A stretch of 64,000 nucleotides of DNA from an uncultured Dehalococcoidia bacterium (GCA_958295765.1 CATQHB010000002.1:1314091-1378090), one strand, 5' to 3'. Numbered from the stretch's first letter, positions 43,355-52,775 are shown. The notes: generated by a model not told the origin, from the sequence alone. Translations and numbers: made by a program.

Positions 43355-45034
43355 ATGGCAAGGATGACCGGCAAGGAAGCCCTGGCCCGGATGCTCGCGG
43401 CTGAGGGATTAGAGTATATTTTTGGCAACCCCGGCACCAGTGAAACCCCCTTCCTGGACGTGCTCCAGGACTACCCCAACCTTCAATACGTCCAGGCGTT
43501 GCAGGAAGGCACCGCCGTCGGCATGGCCGACGGTTACGCCAGGGCTACGGGGCAGCCGGCCTTTGCCAACATCCACATCGCCGGCGGGTTGGCTAACGGC
43601 GTCAGCGCGCTGTATAACGCCTACCGGGGCGGCACGCCGCTGGTGCTGACCGCCGGCAATTCCGACACCCGGATGCTGCTCAGCGACCCGGTGCTGTCCG
43701 GCGACCTGGTGGAAATGACCCAGCAGTTCACCAAGTGGAGCGCCGAGGTGCCTCACGCCTCCAACATACCCATGGCGGTGCGCCGAGCCTTCAAGGAAGC
43801 CAAAACGCCGCCCACCGGCCCGGTCTTTCTCTCCTTCCCCTGGGATACTATGGACGAAGAGGTTGACGTAGAGATTGTTCCCTCCTCGCCGGGTTACTTT
43901 CGGATGCGCCCGGACGCCGCCGCCGTTGCCCGGGCTTCGGAACTGCTGGCCCAGGCGGAAAACCCGGTAATCGTGCTGGGCGACCGGGTGGGGCAATCCG
44001 GCGCGATGGCCCAGTTGGTGCGGGTGGCGGAGCAGGTGGGCGCCAAGGTGTTTGCCACCTCCTATACCTATTCCGAGGTCAACTTCCCCACCAACCATAA
44101 CCAGTACGCCGGGATGCTGAATCTGAACAGTTCCGCCACCCGGCAGCAACTGGCCGGCGCCGACGTGGTGCTGGCGGTAGGCACTAACGTATTTTCCTCT
44201 TTCCTGTACGTCCCGGAACCTTTCCTGTCGCCGGGAACCAAGCTGATTCACCTGGACAGCAACGTCAAGGAAATAGAAAAGATGTACCCGACGGACTTGG
44301 GGATACCCTGCGATCCCCAGGCCGGCTTGGCCGACCTGGCCGAGGCCCTGGACGGCGACTTGTCGGCCCCGGCCCGGGAAGCGGCGGCAACCCGGAGCGC
44401 GGCCCTGGGCGCCGCCCGGCTCCGGGCCAGGGAAGAATACCTGAACCGGATGCGGAGTATGGCAGACCAGCGCCCTATGCCGGTGGACCGGATGATGTAC
44501 GAACTGGCCCAGGCGCTGCCGGCCGATGCCATTGTAGCCGACGAAGCCATCACCTCCCGGGGCGCCCTGCTGCAAGCCATCGAACCGGACCAGCCGGGCA
44601 GCTACTACAGCATCCGGGGCGGCGCCCTGGGGTGGGCCATGCCCGGCGCGCTGGGCATCAAGCTGGCTAACCCCAGCCGGCCGGTGGTCGCCGTGGTGGG
44701 AGACGGAGCCTCAATGTACACGGTGCAGGCCCTGTGGACGGCGGCCCGCTACAACATCCCGGTAACCTATGCCATCTGCAACAACCGCTCCTACCGCATC
44801 CTGAAAGTCAATATGGACGTTTACCTGCGGCGGATGCTGGAGGATGCGGACCGGGACAGCGAGTATGTCGGGATGGACTTTGCTACCCCCCTGCCCCTGG
44901 CGGAAATCGCTCAGGCAATGGGCGTAGCCGGGGAAAACGTGGACGACCCGACCCAACTAGGCCCGGCCCTGGAGCGTTCCATCGGCAGCGGCAAGCCGGC
45001 AGTAATCAACGTGAGCATTGACGGGGCCTTGTAG
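43355..45034 (+). CDS. ThDP-dependent decarboxylase (benzoylformate decarboxylase-like)
   Basis: The 559 residues have the acetolactate synthase/decarboxylase layout: an N-terminal PYR domain with the catalytic Glu51 in ALQEGTAVGMADGYARATG, a middle domain (NPVIVLGDRVGQSGAMAQ), and a PP domain with the ThDP motif VVGDGASMYTVQALWTAA (GDG near 449) ending in CNN. Closest to benzoylformate decarboxylase-like enzymes. It begins 48 nt after the VOC gene. Confidence 0.87.
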   Translation: MARMTGKEALARMLAAEGLEYIFGNPGTSETPFLDVLQDYPNLQYVQALQEGTAVGMADGYARATGQPAFANIHIAGGLANGVSALYNAYRGGTPLVLTAGNSDTRMLLSDPVLSGDLVEMTQQFTKWSAEVPHASNIPMAVRRAFKEAKTPPTGPVFLSFPWDTMDEEVDVEIVPSSPGYFRMRPDAAAVARASELLAQAENPVIVLGDRVGQSGAMAQLVRVAEQVGAKVFATSYTYSEVNFPTNHNQYAGMLNLNSSATRQQLAGADVVLAVGTNVFSSFLYVPEPFLSPGTKLIHLDSNVKEIEKMYPTDLGIPCDPQAGLADLAEALDGDLSAPAREAAATRSAALGAARLRAREEYLNRMRSMADQRPMPVDRMMYELAQALPADAIVADEAITSRGALLQAIEPDQPGSYYSIRGGALGWAMPGALGIKLANPSRPVVAVVGDGASMYTVQALWTAARYNIPVTYAICNNRSYRILKVNMDVYLRRMLEDADRDSEYVGMDFATPLPLAEIAQAMGVAGENVDDPTQLGPALERSIGSGKPAVINVSIDGAL

Positions 45035-45075
45035 CCCGGCGGGGTAATTGGCCCAAGTAGAAAGGGCAAAACCGC

Positions 45076-45109
45076 TGCGCCCCGGTCAAAAAATCTTGAC
45101 CGGGGCGCA
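45076..45109 (+). terminator. Intrinsic terminator after the ThDP enzyme
   Basis: Perfect 14-bp stem TGCGCCCCGGTCAA/TTGACCGGGGCGCA with a 6-nt AT-rich loop; weak T-rich tail. Confidence 0.6.
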
Positions 45110-45200
45110 TTGTCATTCCGGCGATAGAATGACGGGTTTATGCTGCGATTGCCTTGGGCGGGATACGGGGCAACCACATCTTAACCGTGGCAACTCAAGC

Positions 45201-45302
45201 AACCGTCGTTCCGGCGAAAGCCGGAATCCAGGAAATCCTCCGGGAAAAGAGCGGGCCGGCTACTGAGCGTTTCTGGATTCCGGCTTTCGCCGGAACGACG
45301 GT
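45201..45302. repeat. ~100-bp palindromic repeat (family 1)
   Basis: Ends AACCGTCGTTCCGGCG and inverse. With the terminator it explains 45035-45450. Confidence 0.9.
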
Positions 45303-45450
45303 GTTGTTTATGCTGCGATTGACTTGAGGAAAGATAGTTCAGGGTCGCGTTGAGGAGAATGACGGCACGACGTTGGGGCAAGGTGGAGGCGGGGCGTTGG
45401 GGGAAATGACGGCGGTGAGAGACGCGCCCCGGAAAACCCCGCCCCGGAAC

Positions 45451-45927
45451 CTAATCCCCGGCGCCCAGGGACACGATTTCATCCCAGGCTTCCTTGCTGA
45501 CCGGTTGGATGGACAGCCGGACGCCCCGTTTTACCAGCATCATATCTTGCAGCTTGGGGTTCTGCTTGATTTCCTGCAAGGTTACCGGACGGGCAAACTC
45601 GGCATCGGCCTGGATGTCCACCATCAGCCAGGTGGGGTTGGCAGGGTCGCTTTTGGGGTCATAGTACCGGTGGGCGGGATCCCAGGCGTTAAAGTCCGGG
45701 TAGGCTTCCTTCACCACCTGGGCGGTGCCCATAACCGCCGTCGGCTTGGCGCTGCTGTGGTAAAAGAGTATCCCGTCGCCGGCCTTGATTTCGTCCCGCA
45801 TCATATTGCGAACCTGATAGTTGCGGATGCCGTCCCAATAGTCGGTCCGATTCTCCTCGGCCAGCAGGTCGCTGAAGGAGTAGGAGTTGGGTTCCGACTT
45901 GAACAGCCAATATCTACGTTCTGCCAT
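45451..45927 (-). CDS. EVE domain protein
   Basis: The 158 residues match the EVE (PUA-like) fold: RYWLFKSEPNSYSFSDLL, YWDGIRNYQVRNMMRDEIKA, GDGILFYHSSAKP, VVKEAYPDFNAWDP and VTLQEIKQNPKLQDMMLVKR. EVE domains bind modified nucleobases in DNA or RNA and often go with defence or modification systems; none is visible here. AAGGGGAAG precedes ATG 45927. Confidence 0.92.
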   Translation of the reverse strand: MAERRYWLFKSEPNSYSFSDLLAEENRTDYWDGIRNYQVRNMMRDEIKAGDGILFYHSSAKPTAVMGTAQVVKEAYPDFNAWDPAHRYYDPKSDPANPTWLMVDIQADAEFARPVTLQEIKQNPKLQDMMLVKRGVRLSIQPVSKEAWDEIVSLGAGD

Positions 45928-46121
45928 ACTTCCCCTTATCTGAAACCGGGCCGGGCCGTTGCTGAGGGTCAGAATAGCACAACCGCCGGGGCCGGTTTCA
46001 AGGGCAACCCCGGCGGTTTCCGGCCAGTTCCCGGAACCCTCGACCTGCTCTCAAGAGGGCGACAATTTTCACCCCACTCCCCGGAGAACGGGGCATAGCG
46101 ATGCGGGAAAAGCGCGGCCGG

Positions 46122-46469
46122 CTACAGGGCGATTTCGCCCTCCTCACTGGTTCGGATACGGATGGCATTGGCTACCGGCGTAATGAAAATCTTGCCGTCG
46201 CCGATGTTGCCGGTACGGGCGTTGGCGACGATTACGTCAATGGCCTTTTGGGTATCCCCATCGCTGACCACCGTCTCCAGCTTTACCTTGGGCAGCATAT
46301 CCACGATGTAGCTGCCGGCCACGCCGCGCGGCCCGCCTACTTCAATGCCGCGCTGGGCGCCGCGTCCGGTAACCTGGGTTACGTTAATGCCGGGCAACCC
46401 GATGTCGGCCAGGGCGTCCTTTACGCTGTTGAGTTTCTCCGGCCTGATGATAGCCTCTATTTTGTTCAT
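46122..46469 (-). CDS. P-II family nitrogen regulator
   Basis: A trimeric signal protein sensing ATP/ADP and 2-oxoglutarate. The 115 residues show MNKIEAIIRPEKLNSVKDAL, the T-loop region GRGAQRGIEVGGPRGVAGSY (36-54), VDMLPKVKLETVV, and the nucleotide loop RTGNIGDGKIFI. The T-loop lacks the ELYRGAE segment and its Tyr51, so uridylylation there is not possible. No amtB or glnA is nearby. ATG 46469 is preferred over 46502 as the family N-terminus. Confidence 0.88.
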   Translation of the reverse strand: MNKIEAIIRPEKLNSVKDALADIGLPGINVTQVTGRGAQRGIEVGGPRGVAGSYIVDMLPKVKLETVVSDGDTQKAIDVIVANARTGNIGDGKIFITPVANAIRIRTSEEGEIAL

Positions 46470-46543
46470 ACCACCCCCACTGGCGAACTGACTGCCGGGC
46501 AACCGGGGCCGCCCGGCGCAAGGGCCTGCAATCCTAGCCTACA

Positions 46544-46572
46544 ATTATAGACCATAAGTTAATCGGTTAGAA
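46544..46572 (-). promoter_or_regulatory. Possible P-II promoter
   Basis: A perfect TATAAT on the minus strand (46544-46549) lies about 75 nt before the start; the -35 (TTCTAA, 17 nt away) is weak. Confidence 0.4.
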
Positions 46573-46600
46573 CGCTGTCCCCGGCAATCGCACTTAAACC

Positions 46601-46697
46601 CGTCGTTCCGGCGCAGGCCGGAATCCAGAACTCTCGGCAGCCGGTTCGCTCTTTTCCGGGGGATTTCCTGGATTCCGGCTTTCGCCGGAACGACGGT
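46601..46697. repeat. ~100-bp palindromic repeat (family 1)
   Basis: Ends CGTCGTTCCGGCG and inverse, followed by the common GGGTTGCCCTGGTTAAG flank. Confidence 0.88.
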
Positions 46698-46727
46698 TGT
46701 TTGGGTTGCCCTGGTTAAGCCGCGATA

Positions 46728-48407
46728 TTACCGGAGGCGAATGTCGGCTGCCTCCCGGTCAAAGCAGTCTTCGACCAGGTTCTCCCTTTCCTGGCGCAGC
46801 AGGTCTTTACGCACCCTCAGGCTGGGCGTGCGGGGCAGTTCCTCCCGCACCTCAATGTAGCGGGGAACCTTGAAATACGCCAGATTGTCGGCGCACCAGT
46901 AAACTAGCTCCGCCGGGTCTATTTCCGCCGGCGGCCGGGGCGTAACGTAGGCTTTGACTTCATCCTCGCCCAACTCCGACGGCACCGCGATTACGGCGCA
47001 ATCCAGCACCGAGGGATGGCGCTTAATCAGGTCTTCCACTTCCTGAGAGGATATATTTTCGCCCCGCCGCCGGATTACGTCCTTCTTCCGGTCAACGAAG
47101 TAGAGATAGCCTTCCGCGTCCTGCCAGCCCAGGTCTCCGGTATGCAGCCAGCCGTCGCGCAACGCCAGGCGGGTCTGTTCCTCGTTGCGCCAGTAGCCAG
47201 GCATCAGCGCCGGGTTCTTAATCGTAATCTCTCCCACCCCGCCAGGGCCGGCGGGAGCGCCGGCGTCGTCCACAATTCGGATTTGGTTGACAAACCGGGA
47301 ATCGGGATGGAGCCGGGGCAAACCGGAGGAGTTGGGCCGGCGCCCCTCGCCGATTCGCTCAATCGCCCCGTAGCAGGTTTCAGTCATACCAAAACCCACG
47401 ATTACAGCGGGGCCGAACCGGTCTTGAAAGTCTTGCAGGAACTCCGGTGAAAAGGCGGGGGAACCGTAGAACAGCCGCACCCGGTTGGCCCGGTCCGATT
47501 CGGCGGCCGGCTGCTTGAGCAGCACCGGCATCATCATCCCGATAAAGTTGACCACCGTGGCCTCGGCGCCGCGCACCTGCTCCCAGAAACGGGAGGCGCT
47601 GAACCGCTCGGCGACCACCAGGGTAGCCCCGGCGGCCAACGCGCCCATCGTAGAGTAGTACTGAGCGTTGGCGTGGAAGAAGGGCAGGCAAGTAAAAAAG
47701 CGGTCTTGCTCGGTGGCCTCCGTCCAGTAAGCGAACCCCTGCCCGGCGGCCACGTACATCAGATGCGTTACCTGCACCCCCTTGGGGTTGCCGGTAGTGC
47801 CGGAGGTATAGACCAGCATGGAAATATCCTGCGGCGATACAGCCGGCGGGTCGCCCAACTCTCCGGCCTGGGCTTGGGCGGCGTCAAAGTTCACCCACTC
47901 CCCCGCCGACGCCAGCCCTTGGGGGACGGCCGGCGCCGGGGCGTCAATCCCCGCCGGCCCCGTCGGGGTAGTTACCAGCAGCTTGCGCTCAACGCTGGGC
48001 GTCAAATTGGCAGCGGCTTCGGCCACCGGCAGCAGGGTCGGATGAGTTACGATAGCTTTAGCGCCGGAGTCGTTCAATACGAAGGCGGTCTCATCCCGTT
48101 TGTAGGCGGTGTTGACCGGAACACTGATTGCGCCAAGCAGGGACAGGCCGAACCAGCAATAGTGAAACTCCGGGCAGTTGGGCAGAAAGAGGCAAACCCG
48201 GTCGCCGTAGCCAACACCCATTTCCCGGAACATCCCGGCGGTTTGCCGGGCGTTCCGGTGAAACTGCTGGTAGGTAATGACCTGGCCGGCAATCTCCAGA
48301 AACGGCTTATCCGGGTTGCGGCTGACCGCCTCGTCCAGAAACTCGCCCAGGGACATTTCCCACATCGGGCGGGTGGCATCCGTCGGGCCGGTTATCCTTG
48401 CTGCCAT
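46728..48407 (-). CDS. AMP-forming acyl-CoA synthetase/ligase
   Basis: Activates a carboxylic acid as acyl-AMP, then the CoA thioester. The 559 residues have the P-loop-like MLVYTSGTTGNPKGVQVTH, the central GFGMTETCYG, GDLGWQDAEGYLYFVDRKKD, and the C-terminal lysine region TPSLRVRKDLLRQ. The substrate is unknown; neighbours (thiolase, CaiB, HMG-CoA-lyase-like) suggest catabolic acids. Confidence 0.92.
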   Translation of the reverse strand: MAARITGPTDATRPMWEMSLGEFLDEAVSRNPDKPFLEIAGQVITYQQFHRNARQTAGMFREMGVGYGDRVCLFLPNCPEFHYCWFGLSLLGAISVPVNTAYKRDETAFVLNDSGAKAIVTHPTLLPVAEAAANLTPSVERKLLVTTPTGPAGIDAPAPAVPQGLASAGEWVNFDAAQAQAGELGDPPAVSPQDISMLVYTSGTTGNPKGVQVTHLMYVAAGQGFAYWTEATEQDRFFTCLPFFHANAQYYSTMGALAAGATLVVAERFSASRFWEQVRGAEATVVNFIGMMMPVLLKQPAAESDRANRVRLFYGSPAFSPEFLQDFQDRFGPAVIVGFGMTETCYGAIERIGEGRRPNSSGLPRLHPDSRFVNQIRIVDDAGAPAGPGGVGEITIKNPALMPGYWRNEEQTRLALRDGWLHTGDLGWQDAEGYLYFVDRKKDVIRRRGENISSQEVEDLIKRHPSVLDCAVIAVPSELGEDEVKAYVTPRPPAEIDPAELVYWCADNLAYFKVPRYIEVREELPRTPSLRVRKDLLRQERENLVEDCFDREAADIRLR

Positions 48408-48605
48408 GTTGCCTACTTTAGTTGCCTGCTTTCCGCCGGCGCCGGCCCGGTTGCCGGCGCCTTAATGAGGTGAAAGGTAAAGACTCGCCGGGCCTTTCAA
48501 TTTCAAGCTGTGTTCAAGCTATCACGGGGCAAAGGGCGGGTCAATAGTTGATAGCAGAAGTCGGGGGAAAGTAGAACTGGCTGACTCCCCGCTAGTGGAT
48601 TTCCC

Positions 48606-48722
48606 GCTCAGGGTGAGCTTGTCGAACCAACTATTTGTCTAATCGCTCATCCTTTACTTAACCGCTCATCCTGAGCTTGTCGAAGGATGACCCGATGGTT
48701 CGACAAGCTCACCATGAGCGGT
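48606..48722. repeat. Family-2 palindromes
   Basis: A half arm near 48606 and a full palindrome at about 48660-48722 with CCGCTCATCCTGAGCTTGTC and its near inverse. Sequence 48755-48795 recurs at 18925-18965. Confidence 0.75.
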
Positions 48723-48830
48723 ACGGGCGCACCATAAATTACAGGCTTAACATAAGCGGATATTGTTATTGGCATTGACTTTGCACCGGCCCCGGCTTTC
48801 CCGCCGTACCAAGTCAAGCGCATCATAAAC

Positions 48831-49290
48831 CCGTCGTTCCGGCGAAAGCCGGAATCCAGAACCCTCGGTAGCCGGCACGCGCTTTTCCGGGGGATTTCCT
48901 GGATTCCGGCTTTCGCCGGAACGACGGTTGCCGGGTTGACCTGGTTAAGACGCGATTGCCCGGCTTTCCCGCTGTCCCCGGAAAATCTCAGCATAAACCC
49001 GTCGTTCCGGCGTAGGCCGGAATCCAGAACCCTCGGTAGCCGGCACGCTCTTTTCCGGGGGATTTCCTGGATTCCGGCTTTCGCCGGAACGACGGTTGCT
49101 CTATCGCCGGAATGACGGCTGCTTGGGTTGCCCTGGTTAAGATGCGATTACCCCGACTCTCCCGCCGTCCCCGGACAATCGCAGCATTAACCCGTCGTTC
49201 CGGCGCAGGCCGGAATCCAGAACCCTTTGTAGCCGGCACGCTCTTTTCCGGGGGATTTCCTGGATTCCGGCTTTCGCCGGAACGACGGTT
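48831..49290. repeat. Three family-1 palindromes in a row
   Basis: Copies at 48831-48928, 49000-49096 and 49192-49290 are the same orientation and separated by similar GGTTGCCCTGGTTAAGA flanks. They occupy most of the gene-free stretch 48408-49413; 48480-48600 shows nothing recognisable. Confidence 0.9.
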
Positions 49291-49413
49291 GCTTGGAATG
49301 ACGGCTGCTTGGGTTACCATAGTTAAGACGCGATTGCCCGGCTTTCCCGCCACCCTCGGTTGACAGCGCCGGGTAGCTGAATTAAGCTGAATTTCCTTGA
49401 GGCACACACTGAA

Positions 49414-49875
49414 ATGTCAGCATCCACCGAAAGCAAAGTAGTCTCGGTTGACCCCAGCCGGTTGCGGCTAACCGATGGGGAAGGAACGACCGGCGTATTC
49501 CTGGGTATGCGCTGCCGGGATTGCGGAATCTACGTTTTTGGCGCCGCCCTTTTCTGCCAATCCTGTTCCTCCGGCGACCTGGAATCGGTGGAGTTGAGCG
49601 GGCGGGGTATTCTCTACAGCTACACCATTGTCCGGGTGCCGCCGGCCGGCTGGCCCGGGCCGGTTCCTTACGTGCTGGGCGAGGTTGAACTGCCGGAAGG
49701 CCCCCACGTCCTGGCCGAAGTTACCGACATCCCGGAGGCGGACTTGAAAATCGGCCTGGCCGTAGCAATGGCTTTGCAAAAAGTCCAGGATGGTCAATCG
49801 GAAACGGCAAGGATGGTTTACAAGTGGCGGCCCATACCTCAGTTCACCGGGGTCGGGCAGGAGGAAACCAGATGA
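49414..49875 (+). CDS. DUF35/OB-fold zinc-ribbon acyl-CoA-associated protein
   Basis: The 153 residues have the N-terminal zinc ribbon MRCRDCGIYVFGAALFCQSC (CxxC...CxxC) and an OB-fold (GILYSYTIVRVPPAGW). Such proteins pair with thiolase-like partners as ChsH2/Ltp-type or HMG-CoA-synthase-associated subunits. The stop overlaps the thiolase start (ATGA), implying a complex. Confidence 0.9.
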   Translation: MSASTESKVVSVDPSRLRLTDGEGTTGVFLGMRCRDCGIYVFGAALFCQSCSSGDLESVELSGRGILYSYTIVRVPPAGWPGPVPYVLGEVELPEGPHVLAEVTDIPEADLKIGLAVAMALQKVQDGQSETARMVYKWRPIPQFTGVGQEETR

Positions 49876-51026
49876 CCCAGTTCAAGCCGGTTCGGGACGT
49901 GGTGGTAGTCGGGGTTGGCCTGCACCCCTTTGGCCGATTTCCCGGGAAAGACCTGGCAACTTTGGCCCGGGAGGCGGTAGTGGCGGCGTTGCAGGACGGC
50001 GGCGTCTGGTGGCGGGACATTCCGGTGGCCTATTTCGGCCACGTCTATTATCAGGGAATGTCGGTGGGCGAGACGGCTCTGGGTGCTCTGGGGCTGACCG
50101 GGATACCGATAATCAACGTGGAAAACGCCTGCTCCAGCGGCTCCACCGCCTTCTGGCAAGCCTATTGGGGCATCACCGCCGGGGTTTATGACCTGGCCCT
50201 GGCCTTTGGCGCGGAAAAGGTTCCCGGCGGCCCGGTAACGGTTACCGCCGCCGACAGCCCGGAGCGGTACATCGGCGGCGACCACATGATGGCCGGCTAC
50301 GCCTTGCGGATGCGCCGCTATATGGAGGAGACCGGCGCGCCGGCGGCGGCGCTGGCCCAGGTAGCGGTCAAGGCCCGCCAGAACGCCCTGCTGAATCCCT
50401 ACGCCCACCGGAAACAAACTTACACGGTGGAGGACGTGCTGGCCTCCCGGCCCATTGCCGACCCCTTGACCCTTTACCAGTGCTGCCCCACCAGCGAAGG
50501 TTCCGCCGCCGCCGTGCTGTGCGCCCGGGAGGCTTTGGGCCGGTACGGTTTGGATCCGTCCCGGGCCATCAGTGTAGTTGCGGCCACCCTTACCTCCGGC
50601 AACTACAACGGGCGGGGCAGCGACCATTCCGCTTTCAGCCCCTACCGCACTGAACCGGCGGGCCGGGCCGCCTATGAGATGAGCGGGCTGGGGCCGGAGG
50701 ACATTGACCTGCTACAGGTTCACGATGCCGCTACTATCGGAGAATTGCAACAAATCGAGGCGCTGGACCTGGCGCCCCGGGGAGAAGCCTGGCAAGCTAC
50801 CCTGGAGGGCCGCACCGCCCTGACCGGCGACTTGCCGGTAAATACCGACGGGGGGCTGCTGGCTATGGGACACCCCTTCGGGGCGACGGGTATCCGCATG
50901 GTACACGAAACGGTGACCCAACTACGGGGAGAGGCCGGCCCGCGCCAGGTGCCAAAGGCCCGGGTCGGGATGGCCCAATGCTCCGGGGCCGGAGACGTAA
51001 CTACCGTTCACATTTTAGCCAGGTAA
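49872..51026 (+). CDS. Thiolase family protein
   Basis: The 384 residues show the nucleophile loop VENACSSGSTAFWQAY (Cys87), VHDAATIGELQQIEAL, GHPFGATGIRMVHETV with the catalytic His, and the C-terminal QCSGAGDVTTVHI with the second Cys. The ATG 49872 overlaps the DUF35 stop by ATGA; the longer ORF from 49824 is artificial. With its DUF35 partner it probably makes or cleaves acyl-CoA intermediates. Confidence 0.9.
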   Translation: MTQFKPVRDVVVVGVGLHPFGRFPGKDLATLAREAVVAALQDGGVWWRDIPVAYFGHVYYQGMSVGETALGALGLTGIPIINVENACSSGSTAFWQAYWGITAGVYDLALAFGAEKVPGGPVTVTAADSPERYIGGDHMMAGYALRMRRYMEETGAPAAALAQVAVKARQNALLNPYAHRKQTYTVEDVLASRPIADPLTLYQCCPTSEGSAAAVLCAREALGRYGLDPSRAISVVAATLTSGNYNGRGSDHSAFSPYRTEPAGRAAYEMSGLGPEDIDLLQVHDAATIGELQQIEALDLAPRGEAWQATLEGRTALTGDLPVNTDGGLLAMGHPFGATGIRMVHETVTQLRGEAGPRQVPKARVGMAQCSGAGDVTTVHILAR

Positions 51027-51073
51027 CCCGGTAGCCGGTTGGGACGATTGCCAAGCCGCGCCGGTTGATTTCC

Positions 51074-51221
51074 CCGCTCATCCTTGAGCTTGAACAAGGA
51101 TACCCTACCGGATAGCGGGGCGTGGTTCGACAAGCTCACCATGAGCGGGTTTTGCTCCTGGCGCAGGATGAGCGGATTTTGTTCCTGGCGCAGGATGAGC
51201 GGATTTTGTTCCTGGCGCAGA
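51074..51221. repeat. Family-2 palindrome with a 27-bp tandem array
   Basis: A palindrome at about 51074-51148 leads into three tandem 27-bp units (51141-51167, 51168-51194, 51195-51221) built on ATGAGCGGATTTTGTTCCTG. It fills most of the gene-free stretch 51027-51353. Confidence 0.85.
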
Positions 51222-51353
51222 CTTGGTTGTGCATTGTTGGCAAGCTGAGCGAACTACGCCGCACTATCCGGTAAGGTATCCTGCATAAGCTCTGCCGGGG
51301 ATACTGGTTGCCACTGCCCGATTTACTGCTGCCCCAATGCGGTGGGGGGTGAT

Positions 51354-51641
51354 ATGCCCGCTTTCATTATCCTGGCCGCAATGAAGGGAAGGTTCCTTTC
51401 CGACCACGGCAATCACTACGACAACTTCCAGATGATGGGCTATATGGAGGCGGCGGACCCCAACGCGGCGGTAACCGACTTCTTTGACCAGCCGCCCTAC
51501 CCGATTCGTTGGGAGGACGTGGAATACCTATGGGCCGAGCAGCTTGCCGACTCGGCCCATACCGGCCATCACGGAGATTATGAACGGGTTTACATTGACT
51601 CCCTGCGCCGCCGCTGGGAGTCCACCGGCGGCAGCGACTAG
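51354..51641 (+). CDS. Hypothetical protein, 95 residues
   Basis: Family not recognised. Starts MPAFIILAAMKGRFLSDHG, then an acidic/aromatic middle (FDQPPYPIRWEDVEYLWAEQ) and a His-rich segment (HTGHHGDYER). ATG 51354 has GGGGGGTG just before it; the ORF formally opens at GTG 51342. It is tail-to-tail with the HpaI-type gene. Confidence 0.65.
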   Translation: MPAFIILAAMKGRFLSDHGNHYDNFQMMGYMEAADPNAAVTDFFDQPPYPIRWEDVEYLWAEQLADSAHTGHHGDYERVYIDSLRRRWESTGGSD

Positions 51642-51647
51642 GCCGGG

Positions 51648-52430
51648 TTAGTTCCCCGCTGCCACTTCCCGCAACGCCGCAAAGTCGCGCCGGTAAGCCT
51701 CGGTCAGCGTCCGGCGGTCGGTGGTGTGCAATACAAACCGCGCCCCTTGACTCACCCAGTAGGCGGACAGGTCGGCCGTCTGGTGGTGAACCAGGGTGGG
51801 GATGCCGTGAGCCTCGGAAGTGTCGATGACCCTTTTAACCGTTTCCTGATATTCGGGCCGGTCGTACTGGTCGGGATAGCCCAGGGAGATGCTCATATCG
51901 TTAGGGCCGACAAAAATGCCGTCAATCCCCGGCACTTTCAGGATTTCCTCCAAGTTGTTGACCGCTACCACGCTCTCGATGCCGATGATGGCGACGGTGT
52001 TCCGGTTGCGCTGTTCCAGGTAGGCGCGGCTGGCGTCGCTGACGTGCTCGCCGGTATCCATCAGGCGCCGCACCGCCTCGCCCTTCAGGGGCCGCCACTT
52101 GGCTGCGCCGATTACTTCCTTGACTTCCGCCACCGTTTCGCAATAGGGGGCCAATATCCCCTGCGCCCCGGCGTCCAGGGCCATGGTTACGTAGTGGGAG
52201 TCGGGTATCGGGATGCGCATAATGGGGACGACGCCGGAGTTGCCGAAGGCGACCAGGTAGTCGGCCAACTCCGCCCGACTGCGCGGCCCATGCTCCGTAT
52301 CAATAACCACGTAATCCAGACCGATACCGCCCAGGGCATCCACCCAGCGGGGATTGCGCCCGTGAGTTATCATCGTGCCAAAGACCCGGCCGCCTGCTTG
52401 CAGGGTAGCCTTCAGTTCTGCTCCGTTCAT
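51648..52430 (-). CDS. HpcH/HpaI aldolase family protein
   Basis: The 260 residues match class II pyruvate aldolases: YVVIDTEHGPRSRAEL with metal residues, VVPIMRIPIPDSHYVTMALD, GIESVVAVNNLEEILKVPGID, and FVGPNDMSISLGYPD. They cleave 4-hydroxy-2-oxo acids to pyruvate. ATG 52430 is supported by AGGGAGGAA and drops an artificial 22-residue extension. Confidence 0.9.
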   Translation of the reverse strand: MNGAELKATLQAGGRVFGTMITHGRNPRWVDALGGIGLDYVVIDTEHGPRSRAELADYLVAFGNSGVVPIMRIPIPDSHYVTMALDAGAQGILAPYCETVAEVKEVIGAAKWRPLKGEAVRRLMDTGEHVSDASRAYLEQRNRNTVAIIGIESVVAVNNLEEILKVPGIDGIFVGPNDMSISLGYPDQYDRPEYQETVKRVIDTSEAHGIPTLVHHQTADLSAYWVSQGARFVLHTTDRRTLTEAYRRDFAALREVAAGN

Positions 52431-52546
52431 ATTTCCTCCCTGATTACAATTTGGGTTATTCCAAACTAATGCGCCGATGCGGGGCCAGTATATCATCAGG
52501 ATAAATGCCGCTTAAACCGGCGTTGGCGGCCAGTGAATCCCCCCGC

Positions 52547-52647
52547 AACCGTCGTTCCGGCGAAAGCCGGGATCCAGAACCCTCGGTAGCCGGCCCGCTC
52601 TTTTCCGGGGGATTTCCTGGATTCCGGCTTTCGCCGGAACGACGGTT
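52547..52647. repeat. ~100-bp palindromic repeat (family 1)
   Basis: Ends AACCGTCGTTCCGGCGAAAG and inverse, in the gene-free stretch 52431-52775. Confidence 0.9.
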
Positions 52648-52719
52648 TTATGATTGACGGGTTTATGATGCGATTACCCCGCTATCTATTGCTATTGTTC
52701 GGAAAGGATAACGGTTGCG

Positions 52720-52728
52720 TGCTATAAT
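52720..52728 (+). promoter_or_regulatory. Extended -10 promoter of the CaiB-type gene
   Basis: TGCTATAAT (TGn plus perfect TATAAT) with no good -35, about 48 nt before ATG 52776. Confidence 0.5.
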
Positions 52729-52775
52729 TCCAGGGCGCGGTGCCTGCCATTCCATACTGCAAGGAAGAGAAAGCT

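Noticed and set aside
48988-49407. 139-residue minus-strand ORF in the repeat cluster
   Set aside because: It is made of translated family-1 palindromes (NRRSGESRNPGNPP-type peptides), not a gene.
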